Assembly: GCF_030269325.1 (NCBI RefSeq)
Contig: NZ_BSTD01000002.1
Span: 1,364,001 to 1,428,000, forward strand
Length of the DNA stretch: 64,000 nucleotides
Reading direction: 5' to 3'
DNA from: Amycolatopsis sp. NBRC 101858
Lineage (GTDB): Bacteria; Actinomycetota; Actinomycetes; Mycobacteriales; Pseudonocardiaceae
The position numbers were made by a program, and so were the translations under genes. The notes beneath the pieces were generated by a model that did no database searches, was not told where the DNA came from, and worked only from the letters and a program-made list of their open reading frames with translations. This document shows positions 17,832 to 26,245 of this stretch, piece after piece. The first letter of the stretch is position 1. Every line of letters begins with the position of its first letter.

Positions 17832-18527
17832 TCAGCCTTCGGCGGTGTTGTAGTTGACGATCCGCTCCACCATGAGGGCGACCGCGCCGGCCAGCGGGCT
17901 GTCCGCGTCCCTCCTGGCCACGTCCGGCAGCCGGTGGGCCTCGTCCGCGGCGACCGCCACCATGCCCCACAGCGCGTTGAAGCCCGCAGGGTCCGCCGGC
18001 TTCTCCGCGGCCGCCTCGACCGTCCCGACGCCGTCCTCGGCGGCCACGGTCAGCGCGCCCATCTGCCGCAGGGTGCCGGGATCCCGCTCTTCGGCGGCCA
18101 CCACGCTCCAGCCCGCCACTTCGGTCTGCCGCACGGCGGCGAGCAGGCTGCCCACCCCGCTGACAACGATGTCAGGCAATACGAGGGCCACCGGTCCCCA
18201 CGTCATCGGCAAGGCGGACCGGATCGCGCCGTCCAGCCCCGGTTCGGCCACGTCGTCCTGGTAGACGAAGACCAGCTGGAACGTCCCGGCGTAGCGCGCC
18301 AGGTACTTCACCGTGTCCAGCTTGTGCGTCCCGAACACGACGACCACGCGGACGGTCAGCCCGCTCTTCACCAGTTCGACGACGGCTTCCAGGCTGCGGT
18401 CGAGGATGGTGACCCCGGGAGCCAGGCAGTGCAGTTCCTTCGCGTACGGCGCTCCGAAGCGCGTTCCCAGCCCGGCGCAGGGCAGGATGATCGAAACATC
18501 AGGGGTGGGTACGGACGAAGCAGGCAT
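17832..18527 (-). CDS. Sugar-phosphate nucleotidyltransferase-like protein
   Basis: The 231-aa protein opens with LPCAGLGTRFGAPYAKEL (about residues 15-32), the signature loop and lysine of the NTP_transferase family (RmlA/IspD/GalU-like). VLPDIVV (about 117-123) takes the place of the usual metal-binding aspartate strand, and the NAL segment near 190 is consistent with the fold. A TTGAGGG ribosome site lies before ATG 18527. It should activate a sugar or polyol phosphate to an NDP derivative in the cytoplasm. It is divergent from the glycosyltransferase gene that starts 106 bp away, so the pair could supply and use an activated sugar. Substrate unknown. Confidence 0.75.
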   Translation of the reverse strand: MPASSVPTPDVSIILPCAGLGTRFGAPYAKELHCLAPGVTILDRSLEAVVELVKSGLTVRVVVVFGTHKLDTVKYLARYAGTFQLVFVYQDDVAEPGLDGAIRSALPMTWGPVALVLPDIVVSGVGSLLAAVRQTEVAGWSVVAAEERDPGTLRQMGALTVAAEDGVGTVEAAAEKPADPAGFNALWGMVAVAADEAHRLPDVARRDADSPLAGAVALMVERIVNYNTAEG

Positions 18528-18620
18528 CGAATGGCCCTCAAGTTCTGTTGACGGTCAGGAGCCCTTACGCACCACAGTAGTCACCGGAGGCAGCCGCGCG
18601 CGAGAGGATGTCGATCGCCG

Positions 18621-18633
18621 TAGACTGCCCGGA
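18621..18633 (+). promoter_or_regulatory. Predicted -10 box for a leaderless glycosyltransferase mRNA
   Basis: TAGACT (18621-18626) fits the TANNNT -10 consensus and is followed by only seven bases before ATG 18634, so transcription would begin at or next to the start codon. No ribosome site is present. No clear -35 box was found. Confidence 0.5.
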
Positions 18634-19839
18634 ATGCGAGTGCTGCTCTCCACGTACGGGACCCGCGGCGACTTCGACCCGCTGGTGGCCCTCGCGGTCC
18701 AGCTGCAGGCGCTCGGAGCGGACGTGCGGATGTGCGCCCCGCCGGACGAAGAGTTCGCGCACCGGCTGGCCGGCCTCGGGATCGACGCCGTGCCGATCGG
18801 GCCGCCCGTCCGGGCGCTGATGCGCGCGACGGCACCCCCGTCGCCGGCGGAACTGTCCCGGTACCGGGCCGAGCTGGTCGAAAAGCAGTTCGACGTTTTC
18901 CCTTCGGCCGTCAGTGGATGCGACGCACTGGTGGCCGCCGGCCTGGCGCAGGTCGCCGCGCGGTCCGTGGCCGAAGCCGCGGGCATCCCCTACGTCTACG
19001 TGACCTATGCGGCGGTCAACCTGCCGTCGCCGCACCACGCCCCGCCGCCGCGGCCGGGCTGGCCCGAGCCGGAAGGCGCGGACAACGCGACGCGGTGGCA
19101 GCTGGACGCCGACCGGGTCGACGCGCAGTTCCGCGCGCCGCTCAACGGCCACCGGGCCGCCCTCGGCCTGCCCCCGGTGGACGACGTGCGCGGCCACATC
19201 TACTCCGCCCGGCCGTGGCTGGCGGCCGACCCGGTGCTGGGACCGTGGCCGGCGAGCCCGGGCGCCGAAGTGGTCCAGACCGGTCAGTGGACGCAGGCCG
19301 ACGAGCGGCCGCTGCCCGCCGACCTCGTGGCGTTCCTGGAGGCGGGCGCGCCGCCGGTCTACGTGGGCTTCGGCAGCATCAGCCCGGCGCCGGACATCGC
19401 CCGCTGGGCCGTCGAGGTGAGCCGTGCCCGGGGGTACCGCGTCCTCGTCTCCCGCGGGTGGGCGGACCTGGACCTGGTCGACGGCCAGGACGACTGCTTC
19501 GCCATCGGCGAGGTCAACCACCAGCGCCTGTTCGGCGAGCTGGCCGCGGTGGTCCACCACGGCGGCGCGGGCACGACGCAGGTGGCCGCCCGCGCCGGCG
19601 TCCCGCAGGTGGTGGTCCCCATCCGGCTGGCGGACAACCCGTACTGGGCCGGGCGGGTCGCGGCCCGGCAGGTCGGCGCGGCCCTCGACGGCCCGACGGC
19701 GACCCTCGAGTCGCTGGGCGCGGCGTTCGACGCCGCCCTGGCTCCCGAAACCCGGGCGCGAGCGGCGGCGCTGGGCGCCGAGATCCGCACCGACGGGGCG
19801 GCGGTGGCCGCGCGCCTGCTGCTCGACTCGGTGCGGTGA
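18634..19839 (+). CDS. Vancomycin-type (GT1/GT-B) glycosyltransferase
   Basis: The 401-aa protein begins MRVLLSTYGTRGDFDPLVAL and continues GADVRMCAPPDEEFAHRLAG, very close to the N-termini of GtfA-GtfE from vancomycin-group clusters of Amycolatopsis. The C-terminal donor-binding half shows VYVGFGSI, a VNHQRLF segment, HHGGAGTTQVAARAG (about residues 305-319) and PQVVVPIRLADNPYWAGRV. The length matches the family (about 390-410). It is cytoplasmic and would transfer an NDP-sugar to a hydroxyl of a small molecule. No glycopeptide genes are in view, so the acceptor is unknown; it may decorate or inactivate a macrolide/peptide or act on the neighbouring cluster product. Confidence 0.88.
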   Translation: MRVLLSTYGTRGDFDPLVALAVQLQALGADVRMCAPPDEEFAHRLAGLGIDAVPIGPPVRALMRATAPPSPAELSRYRAELVEKQFDVFPSAVSGCDALVAAGLAQVAARSVAEAAGIPYVYVTYAAVNLPSPHHAPPPRPGWPEPEGADNATRWQLDADRVDAQFRAPLNGHRAALGLPPVDDVRGHIYSARPWLAADPVLGPWPASPGAEVVQTGQWTQADERPLPADLVAFLEAGAPPVYVGFGSISPAPDIARWAVEVSRARGYRVLVSRGWADLDLVDGQDDCFAIGEVNHQRLFGELAAVVHHGGAGTTQVAARAGVPQVVVPIRLADNPYWAGRVAARQVGAALDGPTATLESLGAAFDAALAPETRARAAALGAEIRTDGAAVAARLLLDSVR

Positions 19840-19956
19840 GCCGGCCGTCGGACACCCCGGCGAAAATATTCTCGGGGCCGTGTTGATCCGCGGGCCGCTC
19901 GTTCGACAAGAGGGGGCGAGGGCCGAGAGGCGGCCCCGCGGACCGAGGAGCACACG

Positions 19957-20331
19957 ATGTCGAAGTACATGCTGATCATGCGGGGCACCGACGAGTCGAA
20001 CGCGGCCATGCTGGCCGACATCGAGGCGTCGATGGCCTCGACCCGCCAGTACATCGAAGACATGCTCAAGGCCGGCGTCCTCCTCGCGGCCGAAGGGCTG
20101 GACGAGCCGCGCAACGGCGTCGTGGTCGACTTCGGTGCCGAAGCCCCGGTGGTCACCGACGGGCCGTACGGGGAGACCAAGGAGCTGTTCGGGGGCTACT
20201 TCCTGCTCGACGTCGCCTCGAAGGAGGAAGCGGTCGAGTGGGCCAAGCGGATGCCGGCGACCCGCGGGTCCAAGATCGAGGTCCGCCGGGTGGCCGGCGA
20301 AGACGAGGTCCCGGCCGCGGACGGGAACTGA
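19957..20331 (+). CDS. YCII/DGPF-domain protein
   Basis: The 124-aa protein shows the YCII fold (MSKYMLIMRGTDE at the start) and the family's name-giving motif as DGPYGETKELFGGYFLLDV (about residues 68-86). A GAGGAGCAC ribosome site lies before ATG 19957. The stop TGA overlaps the next ATG by one base (TGATG), coupling it to the ECF sigma factor. DGPF proteins are the constant partners of ECF42 sigma factors, and the pairing here is exact. Their biochemical role is not established; a small-molecule or redox sensing function has been suggested. Confidence 0.88.
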   Translation: MSKYMLIMRGTDESNAAMLADIEASMASTRQYIEDMLKAGVLLAAEGLDEPRNGVVVDFGAEAPVVTDGPYGETKELFGGYFLLDVASKEEAVEWAKRMPATRGSKIEVRRVAGEDEVPAADGN

Positions 20332-21548
20332 TGCACGCGGCCGACGTCGAGGCCGTCTGGCGGATCGAGTCGGCGCGGATCGTCGCCGCGCTGACCCGGT
20401 TCACCGGCGACTTCGGGCTGGCCGAGGACGCGGCGCAGGAGGCGGTGGCCGAGGCGCTGGTGTCGTGGCCGCTCGACCCGCCGGCCAACCCGGCCGGCTG
20501 GCTGCGGGCCACGGCCCGGCGGCGCGCGATCGACGCGATCCGCCGCCGGACCGCCCTCCGCGACCGCTACGCCCTGCTGGCCGCCGACGGCGAACCCGAT
20601 CCCGGGGACGTCGATCCCGACCGGATCGACGACGACGTCCTGGCGCTGATGTTCGTCAGCTGCCACCCGGTGCTCTCCCGCGAGTCGCGGGTGGCGCTGA
20701 CCCTGCGCGTGGTCGGCGGCCTGACCAGCGAGGAGATCGCCCGCGCGTTCCTCGTGCCGGTGCCGACCGTGCAGGCCCGCATCACCCGGGGCAAGAAGAC
20801 GATCGCGGCGGCCGGCGTGCCGTTCGAGCTGCCGGCGGCCGGCGAACGGCGGGAGCGGCTGGGCGGGGTGCTCAGCGTCCTCTACGTGATCTTCACCGAG
20901 GGGTCGACGGCGACGTCGGGCGAGCAGCTGCTGCGCCCCGACGTCGCGTACGAGGCGATCCGGCTGGCCCGCACGCTGGCCGCGCTGCAGCCGGACGAGC
21001 CGGAGGTGCACGGCCTGCTCGCGTTGTGCGAGCTGACCGCCGCGCGCTTCCCGGCCCGCACCGGCCCGGACGGCGCGCCGATCCTGCTCGAGGACCAGGA
21101 CCGGCGCCGGTGGGACTTCTCGGCGATCCACCGCGGTCTGGCGGCGCTGGCCAAGGCATCGGCTCGCGGCCTCGGCCCGTACGGTCTCCAGGCGGCGATC
21201 GCGGCCACCCACGCGGCGGCGCCGTCGGTCGCGGAGACGGACTGGGACCGGATCGTGGTGCTCTACGAGGCACTGGGCCGGGTCGCGCCTTCGCCGGTGG
21301 TCGAGCTCAACCGGGCGGTCGCGGTGGGGATGGTTTCGGGGCCGGCGGACGGTTTGGCGATCGTGGACGAGCTGGTCGCCGCGGACCGGCTCCCGGGTTC
21401 CCACCTGGTCCCGACGGTCCGAGGGGAGCTGCTGACCCGCCTCGGCCGGTACCCGGAGGCGCGGGCGGAGCTGGAGCTGGCGGCCCGGCTGTGCACCAAC
21501 GAGCGCGAACGCTCGGTACTGCTGCACAAGGCGGCGGGGCTGGGCTGA
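20331..21548 (+). CDS. ECF42-type RNA polymerase sigma factor with C-terminal TPR-like extension
   Basis: The 405-aa protein has sigma region 2 (about 10-75, with FGLAEDAAQEAV and ATARRRAIDAIRRR) and region 4 (about 110-165, LTSEEIARAFLVPVPTVQAR). A long helical C-terminal part of about 220 residues carries the family motifs YVIFTEGSTATSG and VELNRAVAVGMVSGP. This extension replaces an anti-sigma factor as the regulatory part in ECF42. ATG 20331 shares a base with the stop of the YCII gene. No separate anti-sigma gene follows, as expected. The genes it controls are unknown, and family members usually direct transcription of their own DGPF partner. Confidence 0.92.
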   Translation: MHAADVEAVWRIESARIVAALTRFTGDFGLAEDAAQEAVAEALVSWPLDPPANPAGWLRATARRRAIDAIRRRTALRDRYALLAADGEPDPGDVDPDRIDDDVLALMFVSCHPVLSRESRVALTLRVVGGLTSEEIARAFLVPVPTVQARITRGKKTIAAAGVPFELPAAGERRERLGGVLSVLYVIFTEGSTATSGEQLLRPDVAYEAIRLARTLAALQPDEPEVHGLLALCELTAARFPARTGPDGAPILLEDQDRRRWDFSAIHRGLAALAKASARGLGPYGLQAAIAATHAAAPSVAETDWDRIVVLYEALGRVAPSPVVELNRAVAVGMVSGPADGLAIVDELVAADRLPGSHLVPTVRGELLTRLGRYPEARAELELAARLCTNERERSVLLHKAAGLG

Positions 21549-21552
21549 CGCT

Positions 21553-21653
21553 GTCCGAAGTGGACGGTTTGACCGCCTCGCGCGGCCGGCCCGGCGGCGG
21601 CCGCACCGAGCAGCGCCGAAACCCGTTACCGTCCGACACAGTCCTAAGTGGAC
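21553..21653. repeat. Two GTCC-N5-GGAC palindromes in a convergent intergenic region
   Basis: GTCCGAAGTGGAC (21553-21565) and GTCCTAAGTGGAC (21641-21653) lie 75 bp apart between the ECF gene stop and the SDR gene stop. The same 4+5+4 palindrome recurs across the window (see findings). They may act as weak terminators or belong to a dispersed repeat family. Nothing else is evident in 21549-21679. Confidence 0.5.
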
Positions 21654-21679
21654 AGTGTTGCTGGCCGGATCGGCCGGCG

Positions 21680-22669
21680 TCACCGGGTCCGGGCGGCCAG
21701 CAGGCTGCGGGCGGTGTCGGCCACCGTTTCCGCCACCGGGCGGGACCGCCAGCCGAGCACGGTCCTCGCCTTGTCCGTGCGGATCACCGGGACCCGGCCC
21801 AAACGACCGGCCGCTTCCCGCATGGCCGGGTCGGTCTCGGCGGCCGCCCGCACCTCCTCGGCGGTCAGCTCGCGCGTCGGCAGGGCATCGCCGCCGACGG
21901 TTTCGGCCAGGATCCGCGCCAGCTCCAGGAAGCTGATCGCCTTCCCGCTCGCGGCCAGGAACCGCTCCCCCGCCGCCCGCGGGTGGGTCATCGCCCGCAC
22001 GTGCAGGTCGGCCACGTCCCGGACGTCGGCCACGCCGAAGGACAACGGTGGCACCACCGGCATCTCCCCGTCGAGCATCGCCCGGACCAGCGCGACCGAC
22101 GACGACGGGCGCCCGCCGAGGACCGGCCCGAAGATGCCCGCCGGGTTGATCACCGCCAGCTCCGGGCCGCCCGCCGACCGGACATGCTCCCACGCGGCCC
22201 GTTCGGCGATGACCTTCGAACGGACGTACGCGCTGTTGGGGTCGGCCGGATCCGTCCAGTCGGCTTCGGTGTACTCCGCCCGCGGCGTCGCGCTGTAGCC
22301 GACCGCGGCGAACGACGACGTCAGCACGACCCGCCGGACCCCGGCTTCCCGGGCCGCGGCCAGGACCCGGACGGCGCCGTCGCGGGCCGGGCGGATCACC
22401 TCGTCGTCGTTCTCGGGCGAGGAGGGCGGGAACGGGGAGGCGACGTGGAGCACGTAGTCCACGCCCTCGGTGGCCCCGGCCCAGCCGTCGTCGGCGCCGA
22501 GGTCCGCGGCCACCACCTCCAGATCGCCGTGCACGGCCTTGATTTCGGCCGCCCGGCCGAGATCGCGGACGGTGGTGCGGACGCGGTGGCCGTCGGCCAG
22601 CAACCGCGCGATCGCGTGGCCGCCCAGGTGCCCGGTGCCGCCGGTGACCAGGACGAGGGTGTCGGTCAT
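21680..22669 (-). CDS. NAD(P)-dependent extended SDR (dihydroflavonol reductase/epimerase type)
   Basis: The 329-aa protein has the Rossmann motif GGTGHLGG (about 10-17), Ser in LTSSFAAVGY near 118-127 and the active pair YVRSK (about 148-152), all intact for the extended short-chain dehydrogenase family. HVASPFPP near 89-96 is typical of the dihydroflavonol-4-reductase/cinnamoyl-CoA reductase branch, which reduces aldehydes or ketones. It starts 19 bp after the MerR gene stop on the same strand, so the two form one operon under the MerR-type promoter. This suggests the enzyme detoxifies the compound sensed by the regulator. Substrate unknown. Confidence 0.88.
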   Translation of the reverse strand: MTDTLVLVTGGTGHLGGHAIARLLADGHRVRTTVRDLGRAAEIKAVHGDLEVVAADLGADDGWAGATEGVDYVLHVASPFPPSSPENDDEVIRPARDGAVRVLAAAREAGVRRVVLTSSFAAVGYSATPRAEYTEADWTDPADPNSAYVRSKVIAERAAWEHVRSAGGPELAVINPAGIFGPVLGGRPSSSVALVRAMLDGEMPVVPPLSFGVADVRDVADLHVRAMTHPRAAGERFLAASGKAISFLELARILAETVGGDALPTRELTAEEVRAAAETDPAMREAAGRLGRVPVIRTDKARTVLGWRSRPVAETVADTARSLLAARTR

Positions 22670-22688
22670 TTCAGTCCTTTGTGGAGTG

Positions 22689-23138
22689 TCAGAATCGGTC
22701 GATCAGGGCCAGCAGCCGCGGGACGAGCCGCTGCGCCGCATCGGAGTCACCCCGGTCGCGGGCGTCCCAGAGCCGCGCTTTCAGCCGCAGGTACTCCAGC
22801 CGCACCCGCAGCCGCTCGATCTCGGCTTCGAGCCGGTCGGCGTGGTGGTCGAACAGCTCACGCTGCTCGGCGGCCGCGGCGTCCCCGCGGGCCAGCAGGC
22901 CGAGGTAGCGCCGCAGGTCCTCGACGCGCAGCCCGGCCGAGCGCAGGCACCCGAGCGCATCGAGGACGTCCATGGTCTCGGCGTCGTACCGGCGGTGCCC
23001 GCTGCTCGGGTCCCGCGGTACCGGGCCGACCAGCCCGATCTGCTCGTAGTAGCGCAACGTCGGCTCACTGAGCCCGCTGCGCCGCGACGCCTCGAGGATC
23101 GTCAGCCACACCCGCTCGCCCGCAACTCCTGCCGCCAT
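22689..23138 (-). CDS. MerR-family transcriptional regulator
   Basis: I start at ATG 23138 because the promoter lies just upstream, which excludes the longer frame. The 149-aa protein has the MerR winged-helix region (LTILEASRRSGLSEPTLRYY; GPVPRDPSSGHRRYD, about 12-52) and a C-terminal antiparallel coiled coil (RELFDHHADRLEAEIERLRV, about 95-114). The regulated-metal cysteines of MerR/CueR are absent, so it senses an organic compound or stress signal. It is the first gene of an operon with the SDR enzyme, and the dyad in its own promoter indicates autoregulation by DNA distortion. Confidence 0.9.
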   Translation of the reverse strand: MAAGVAGERVWLTILEASRRSGLSEPTLRYYEQIGLVGPVPRDPSSGHRRYDAETMDVLDALGCLRSAGLRVEDLRRYLGLLARGDAAAAEQRELFDHHADRLEAEIERLRVRLEYLRLKARLWDARDRGDSDAAQRLVPRLLALIDRF

Positions 23139-23144
23139 GGGACC

Positions 23145-23175
23145 AGCATGCAGAACTTCAAGCACTTGAAGTCAA
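23145..23175 (-). promoter_or_regulatory. MerR-type promoter: dyad in a 19-bp spacer, leaderless
   Basis: On the minus strand, TTGACT (23175-23170) and CATGCT (23150-23145) act as -35 and -10, separated by 19 bp, the overlong spacer typical of MerR targets. A perfect dyad ACTTCAA-GCAC-TTGAAGT (23155-23172) occupies the spacer. The -10 ends six bases before ATG 23138, so the mRNA is probably leaderless. Confidence 0.8.
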
Positions 23176-23205
23176 GGCGACCGCGAGGAAACCCCCGGAA
23201 GCGTG

Positions 23206-24201
23206 CTACCCGTCCCCGGAGGTGAGCACCGCCAGCCCGAGCGAGGTGATGAGGTGCGTCGCGAGGTTCTCGTGCCGGTCGGTCGTGATGAGGCCCGCGT
23301 CGCGCAGGACGCCCGTGTGGTGGCTGACCGTCGCCGGGGCGACCCCCGCCTGCCGCGCCAGGCGGGTGGTGGTCGCGCCGGTGACGGCCGAACGCAGGAT
23401 CGTGGCCCGGGTGGGGCCCAGCAGCGCGCTCACGTGGTCGCCCGCACCGCGGCGGCCGGCGAGCAGCCGGGCGCGGGCTTCGATCGGGAACACCAGGACC
23501 GGGCGCAGCCGAGGGTCGGCCAGTGCCACCGGGTGGTAGACGCCGAAGTAGCTGGGGACGAGCACCAGGCCCCGGCCGTCGAGGCGCAGGTCGCGATCGA
23601 CCGGGTAGTCGACGGCGAGCACCGGCGGCCGCCAGCTCGTGGCCGGGCCGAGCCAGCGCAGCAGGCCTTCGGGACCGTCCCGCAGGTACCGCTGGATGCC
23701 GCCGGCGCACGCGATGCGCAGGCCGTCGCCGATCACCGGGAGGTCCGGTTCGAGCGCGGCCTCGAAGTACACGCGCAACGCCCCGTGCAGGTGCCGCACC
23801 GCGGCGGTCTTCCCGCGGGCGAGCTCGTCCAGCCACCGCGCGGCCGGCGCCCGGGGCGGCCGGAGCCGGCCGACCTCCTCGCGCATCCGCCGCGGCGAGG
23901 CCGACACGACCGCGTCGGCCCCCTCGCCGATGTCGCGCACGTCGTCGGCGGGCGTGAGGAAATCCGGGAAGTAGGCCGCGTGCGGCGCGACCGTCGTCAC
24001 GGTGTGCACCGCGAGCCGGACCGCCCCCGCCGCGCACGCGCGCTCCCGCACCCGGCGGCGCCAGCGCTTCAGCGGCAACCCGCCGCCGCCGTGCTGCAGG
24101 ACCTGGGCGCTGCCGACGACCTCCCACAGCAGATCGATCTCCGGCTTCAGCCGCGTCCGCGCGAGGTCGGCATCGGTGAAGTGGATCCGCAGCTGTGGCA
24201 C
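23206..24201 (-). CDS. ArsR-type winged-helix regulator with large N-terminal domain (DUF5937-like)
   Basis: The 331-aa protein starts at GTG 24201. About 250 N-terminal residues form a domain seen in actinomycete ArsR-like regulators (MPQLRIHFTDADLARTRL at the start; VLVPSYFGVYHPVALADP near 215-232). The last about 75 residues are a winged helix: LLGPTRATILRSAVTG, TTRLARQAGVAPATVSHH, LRDAGLITTDR. The wing sequence is of the ArsR/HTH_20 class, and no metal-binding cysteines are seen. The gene is single and faces the MerR operon in the same direction, with 67 bp between its stop and the MerR start. Ligand and targets unknown. Confidence 0.85.
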   Translation of the reverse strand: MPQLRIHFTDADLARTRLKPEIDLLWEVVGSAQVLQHGGGGLPLKRWRRRVRERACAAGAVRLAVHTVTTVAPHAAYFPDFLTPADDVRDIGEGADAVVSASPRRMREEVGRLRPPRAPAARWLDELARGKTAAVRHLHGALRVYFEAALEPDLPVIGDGLRIACAGGIQRYLRDGPEGLLRWLGPATSWRPPVLAVDYPVDRDLRLDGRGLVLVPSYFGVYHPVALADPRLRPVLVFPIEARARLLAGRRGAGDHVSALLGPTRATILRSAVTGATTTRLARQAGVAPATVSHHTGVLRDAGLITTDRHENLATHLITSLGLAVLTSGDG

Positions 24202-24303
24202 GTCGTCCCCCCGGACTCCTCAGTGACCACCTGCGGTCCAGGTGTTCGCGACCCGGCGGCCAAGTACGGGCGGGGCCCGGAGGTCAGCCGATCGGACCAG
24301 CGC

Positions 24304-25294
24304 TCACCGCCCCGGCGGCCAAGCCGTGACGTGGATGGTGAGCGGGTCCACGACGACCTGCCAGGTCCGCGCTGCGCCGGCCCCCGTCCGGACCAGGTCC
24401 GGGATGCGCTCGAAGGGCAGGGCGCGCAGGTCGAACCGCGGGACGGTCGCGGCGGTGGGCGCGAACACCACCGACAGCCGCCGCTCCTGGACGACCGCGG
24501 TGAGCACCTGGGAAACGTCCGCGGCCCGCGCCAGGGAGTCGACGGCCCGGCGCAGCTCCCCCCGCGTCCAGCAGGGTCCGGTCCGGCCCCACGGTCACCG
24601 TGGCCGACCCCGAGGAGGACGTGACCGAGGTGGCCGGCGGCTCGGGCGGCCGCTCCGTGGTCTCCGGGCCGAACAGCTCGGCGCGGAACAGCACCAGGAC
24701 GACCGCCGCGGCGAGCAGCAGCCCCGTCGAGGTGGCCGCTCCGGACGCGCAGCCCTCCGGCGGCGTGCGCAGCAAAGCGGACTCGGGAGCGGATGCGAGG
24801 GCGGCACCCGCCCTCCGGCGCGCCCACTCCGGGGCCGGGCGCGGCACGATCCGGGCCTGCCACGGCCGGTCCGGCGGATACTCGACCACGACGACGTCGC
24901 CCCGCCGGAAGCCCGGGAGGTCGACCAGGTTGACGTGGTGGGTCACCTCGACCCGGTACGACGGCGCGTCGTCCGGCGCGACCGTGAGCACGAGGTCGAC
25001 CGGCACGTCGCCGGTTTCGGTGCCGCCGGCGCGCAGGCTCTCGACCTTCGCGAGCGCCACGCGGGGAACGACCGCCGCCTCTCGCGCCCGCCGCGGTGCG
25101 CCGGCGGCGAAGAGGAGCACGCCGTAGCCGAGCGGAAGCCCCAGCGCGAACAGGATCAAGGGCACCCGCTCGAGGATGGTGCCGACGACGAAGGCGCTCA
25201 GCGTCCCTCCGGCGACGCCGCCGGTCAGGAACCCGCGGGCGAGGGCGACCGCGCCCCGGTGGGCCGGCGCGGCGGTGTCGGGCACGGTGGGCAT
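24304..25294 (-). pseudogene. Three-helix membrane protein gene interrupted by a one-base frameshift
   Basis: From ATG 25294 the frame encodes two N-terminal helices (about 18-45 and 48-65), a soluble beta-rich part with VTHHVNLVDLPGFRRGDVVV, and a third helix (STGLLLAAAVVLVLFRAEL, about 188-206). At the C6 run 24558-24563 the frame is wrong by one base. Removing one C restores DAGELRRAVDSLARAADVSQ followed by QERRLSVVFAPTAATV and ends at 24304 with VVVDPLTIHVTAWPPGR. The out-of-frame alternative is a low-complexity Arg/Gly/Ala shadow. The homopolymer makes either a sequencing error or a recent slippage mutation likely. The intact product would be about 329 aa. Function unknown. Confidence 0.75.
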
Positions 25295-25390
25295 GGCGGC
25301 GCTCCGGATTCTCGAAGGTCTCCGGCGGGCTCGTCCGCGGGAGTACCCCCAGGCTGGTCCGGGCCGGGCGCTACCGAACCCGGGTTCGCG

Positions 25391-26245
25391 TCACCGGGCG
25401 AAGGTCGCGCGGCCGGTGATCGCCGTGGCGCCGCCTTCGGCCATGCCGGACAGCGCGAGCCCGTCACCGTCCCGGCGGCCGTGGGTCAGGACGGTCGCGC
25501 CGGAGAACACCGGGCTGGACAACCGGTACCCGAACGACGCCACCGGCCGGTCCGCGTGCCGGCGCGGGATCTCCAGCAGCAGCAACGCGAGCAGCGGCCC
25601 GTGCACCACGAGACCGGGATAGCCCTCGACCTCGGTCGCGTACGGCCGGTCGTAGTGGATGCGGTGGGTGTTGTAGGTCAGCGCGCTGAACCGGAACAGC
25701 TGCCGCGGCCCGGTCGGCGTGCCGATCTTCCAGTCGTGCGGCGGTTCGCCGACGGGGTCGGGCGTGGCCGGCGGCCGGTGTTGGCCGGCGGGCTGAGAGC
25801 GGTAGACGACGTCCTGGTGCTCGGTCAGCAGCAGCTCGGCACCGCGCCGGTACTCGTGCCGGACGGTCACGAACGCCATCTGCCCGCTCCGGCCCTCCTT
25901 CACCGCGACCTCGGCCAGTGCGCTGCGGCGGTCGATCCGGTCACCGAGCAGGATCGGCGCACGCACCTCCAGCCGGCCACCCGCGATCATCCGGCGGCGG
26001 TCCGGGATCGGCGGCAGGAACCGGCCCCGGGCCGGGTGGCCGTCCTCGCCGAGCGCGGCCTGCGGGACCGGCTCCAGGAAGTGGAACCAGTGCCACAGCA
26101 GCGGAAGTGGCTCACCGAGCCGGGCGGCGGGCCCGGGGAGGTCGAGCAGCCCGGAGAACGCCTCCGTCGGCCAGGGACCGATCACCTCGGACGTCTCGGC
26201 CGCTTCGGGCCGCCACCCGGCGACGGCGTCGCGCAGGTCGGTCAC
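25391..26245 (-). CDS. FAS1-like dehydratase / MaoC-type hotdog acyl-CoA hydratase
   Basis: GTG 26245 overlaps the stop of the acyl-CoA dehydrogenase gene (GTGA), giving 284 aa. Features match the mesaconyl-CoA hydratase/HTD2 group: PLLWHWFHFLEPVPQAALGE and GRFLPPIPDRRRMIAGGRLE near the N-terminus, then the hydratase-type FRFSALTYNTHRIHYDRPYA (His/Asp/Asn region, about 190-210) and HGPLLALLLLE. It should add or remove water on an acyl-CoA in the cytoplasm. The coupling with an acyl-CoA dehydrogenase suggests one beta-oxidation-like pathway for a branched or dicarboxylic acid. The exact substrate is unknown. Confidence 0.85.
   Translation of the reverse strand: MTDLRDAVAGWRPEAAETSEVIGPWPTEAFSGLLDLPGPAARLGEPLPLLWHWFHFLEPVPQAALGEDGHPARGRFLPPIPDRRRMIAGGRLEVRAPILLGDRIDRRSALAEVAVKEGRSGQMAFVTVRHEYRRGAELLLTEHQDVVYRSQPAGQHRPPATPDPVGEPPHDWKIGTPTGPRQLFRFSALTYNTHRIHYDRPYATEVEGYPGLVVHGPLLALLLLEIPRRHADRPVASFGYRLSSPVFSGATVLTHGRRDGDGLALSGMAEGGATAITGRATFAR

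Noticed and set aside
24284..24557. Continuous reading frame after the C6 run as the true C-terminus
   Set aside because: The tail is Arg/Gly/Ala low-complexity sequence, while the shifted frame gives a structured end with a stop at 24304.
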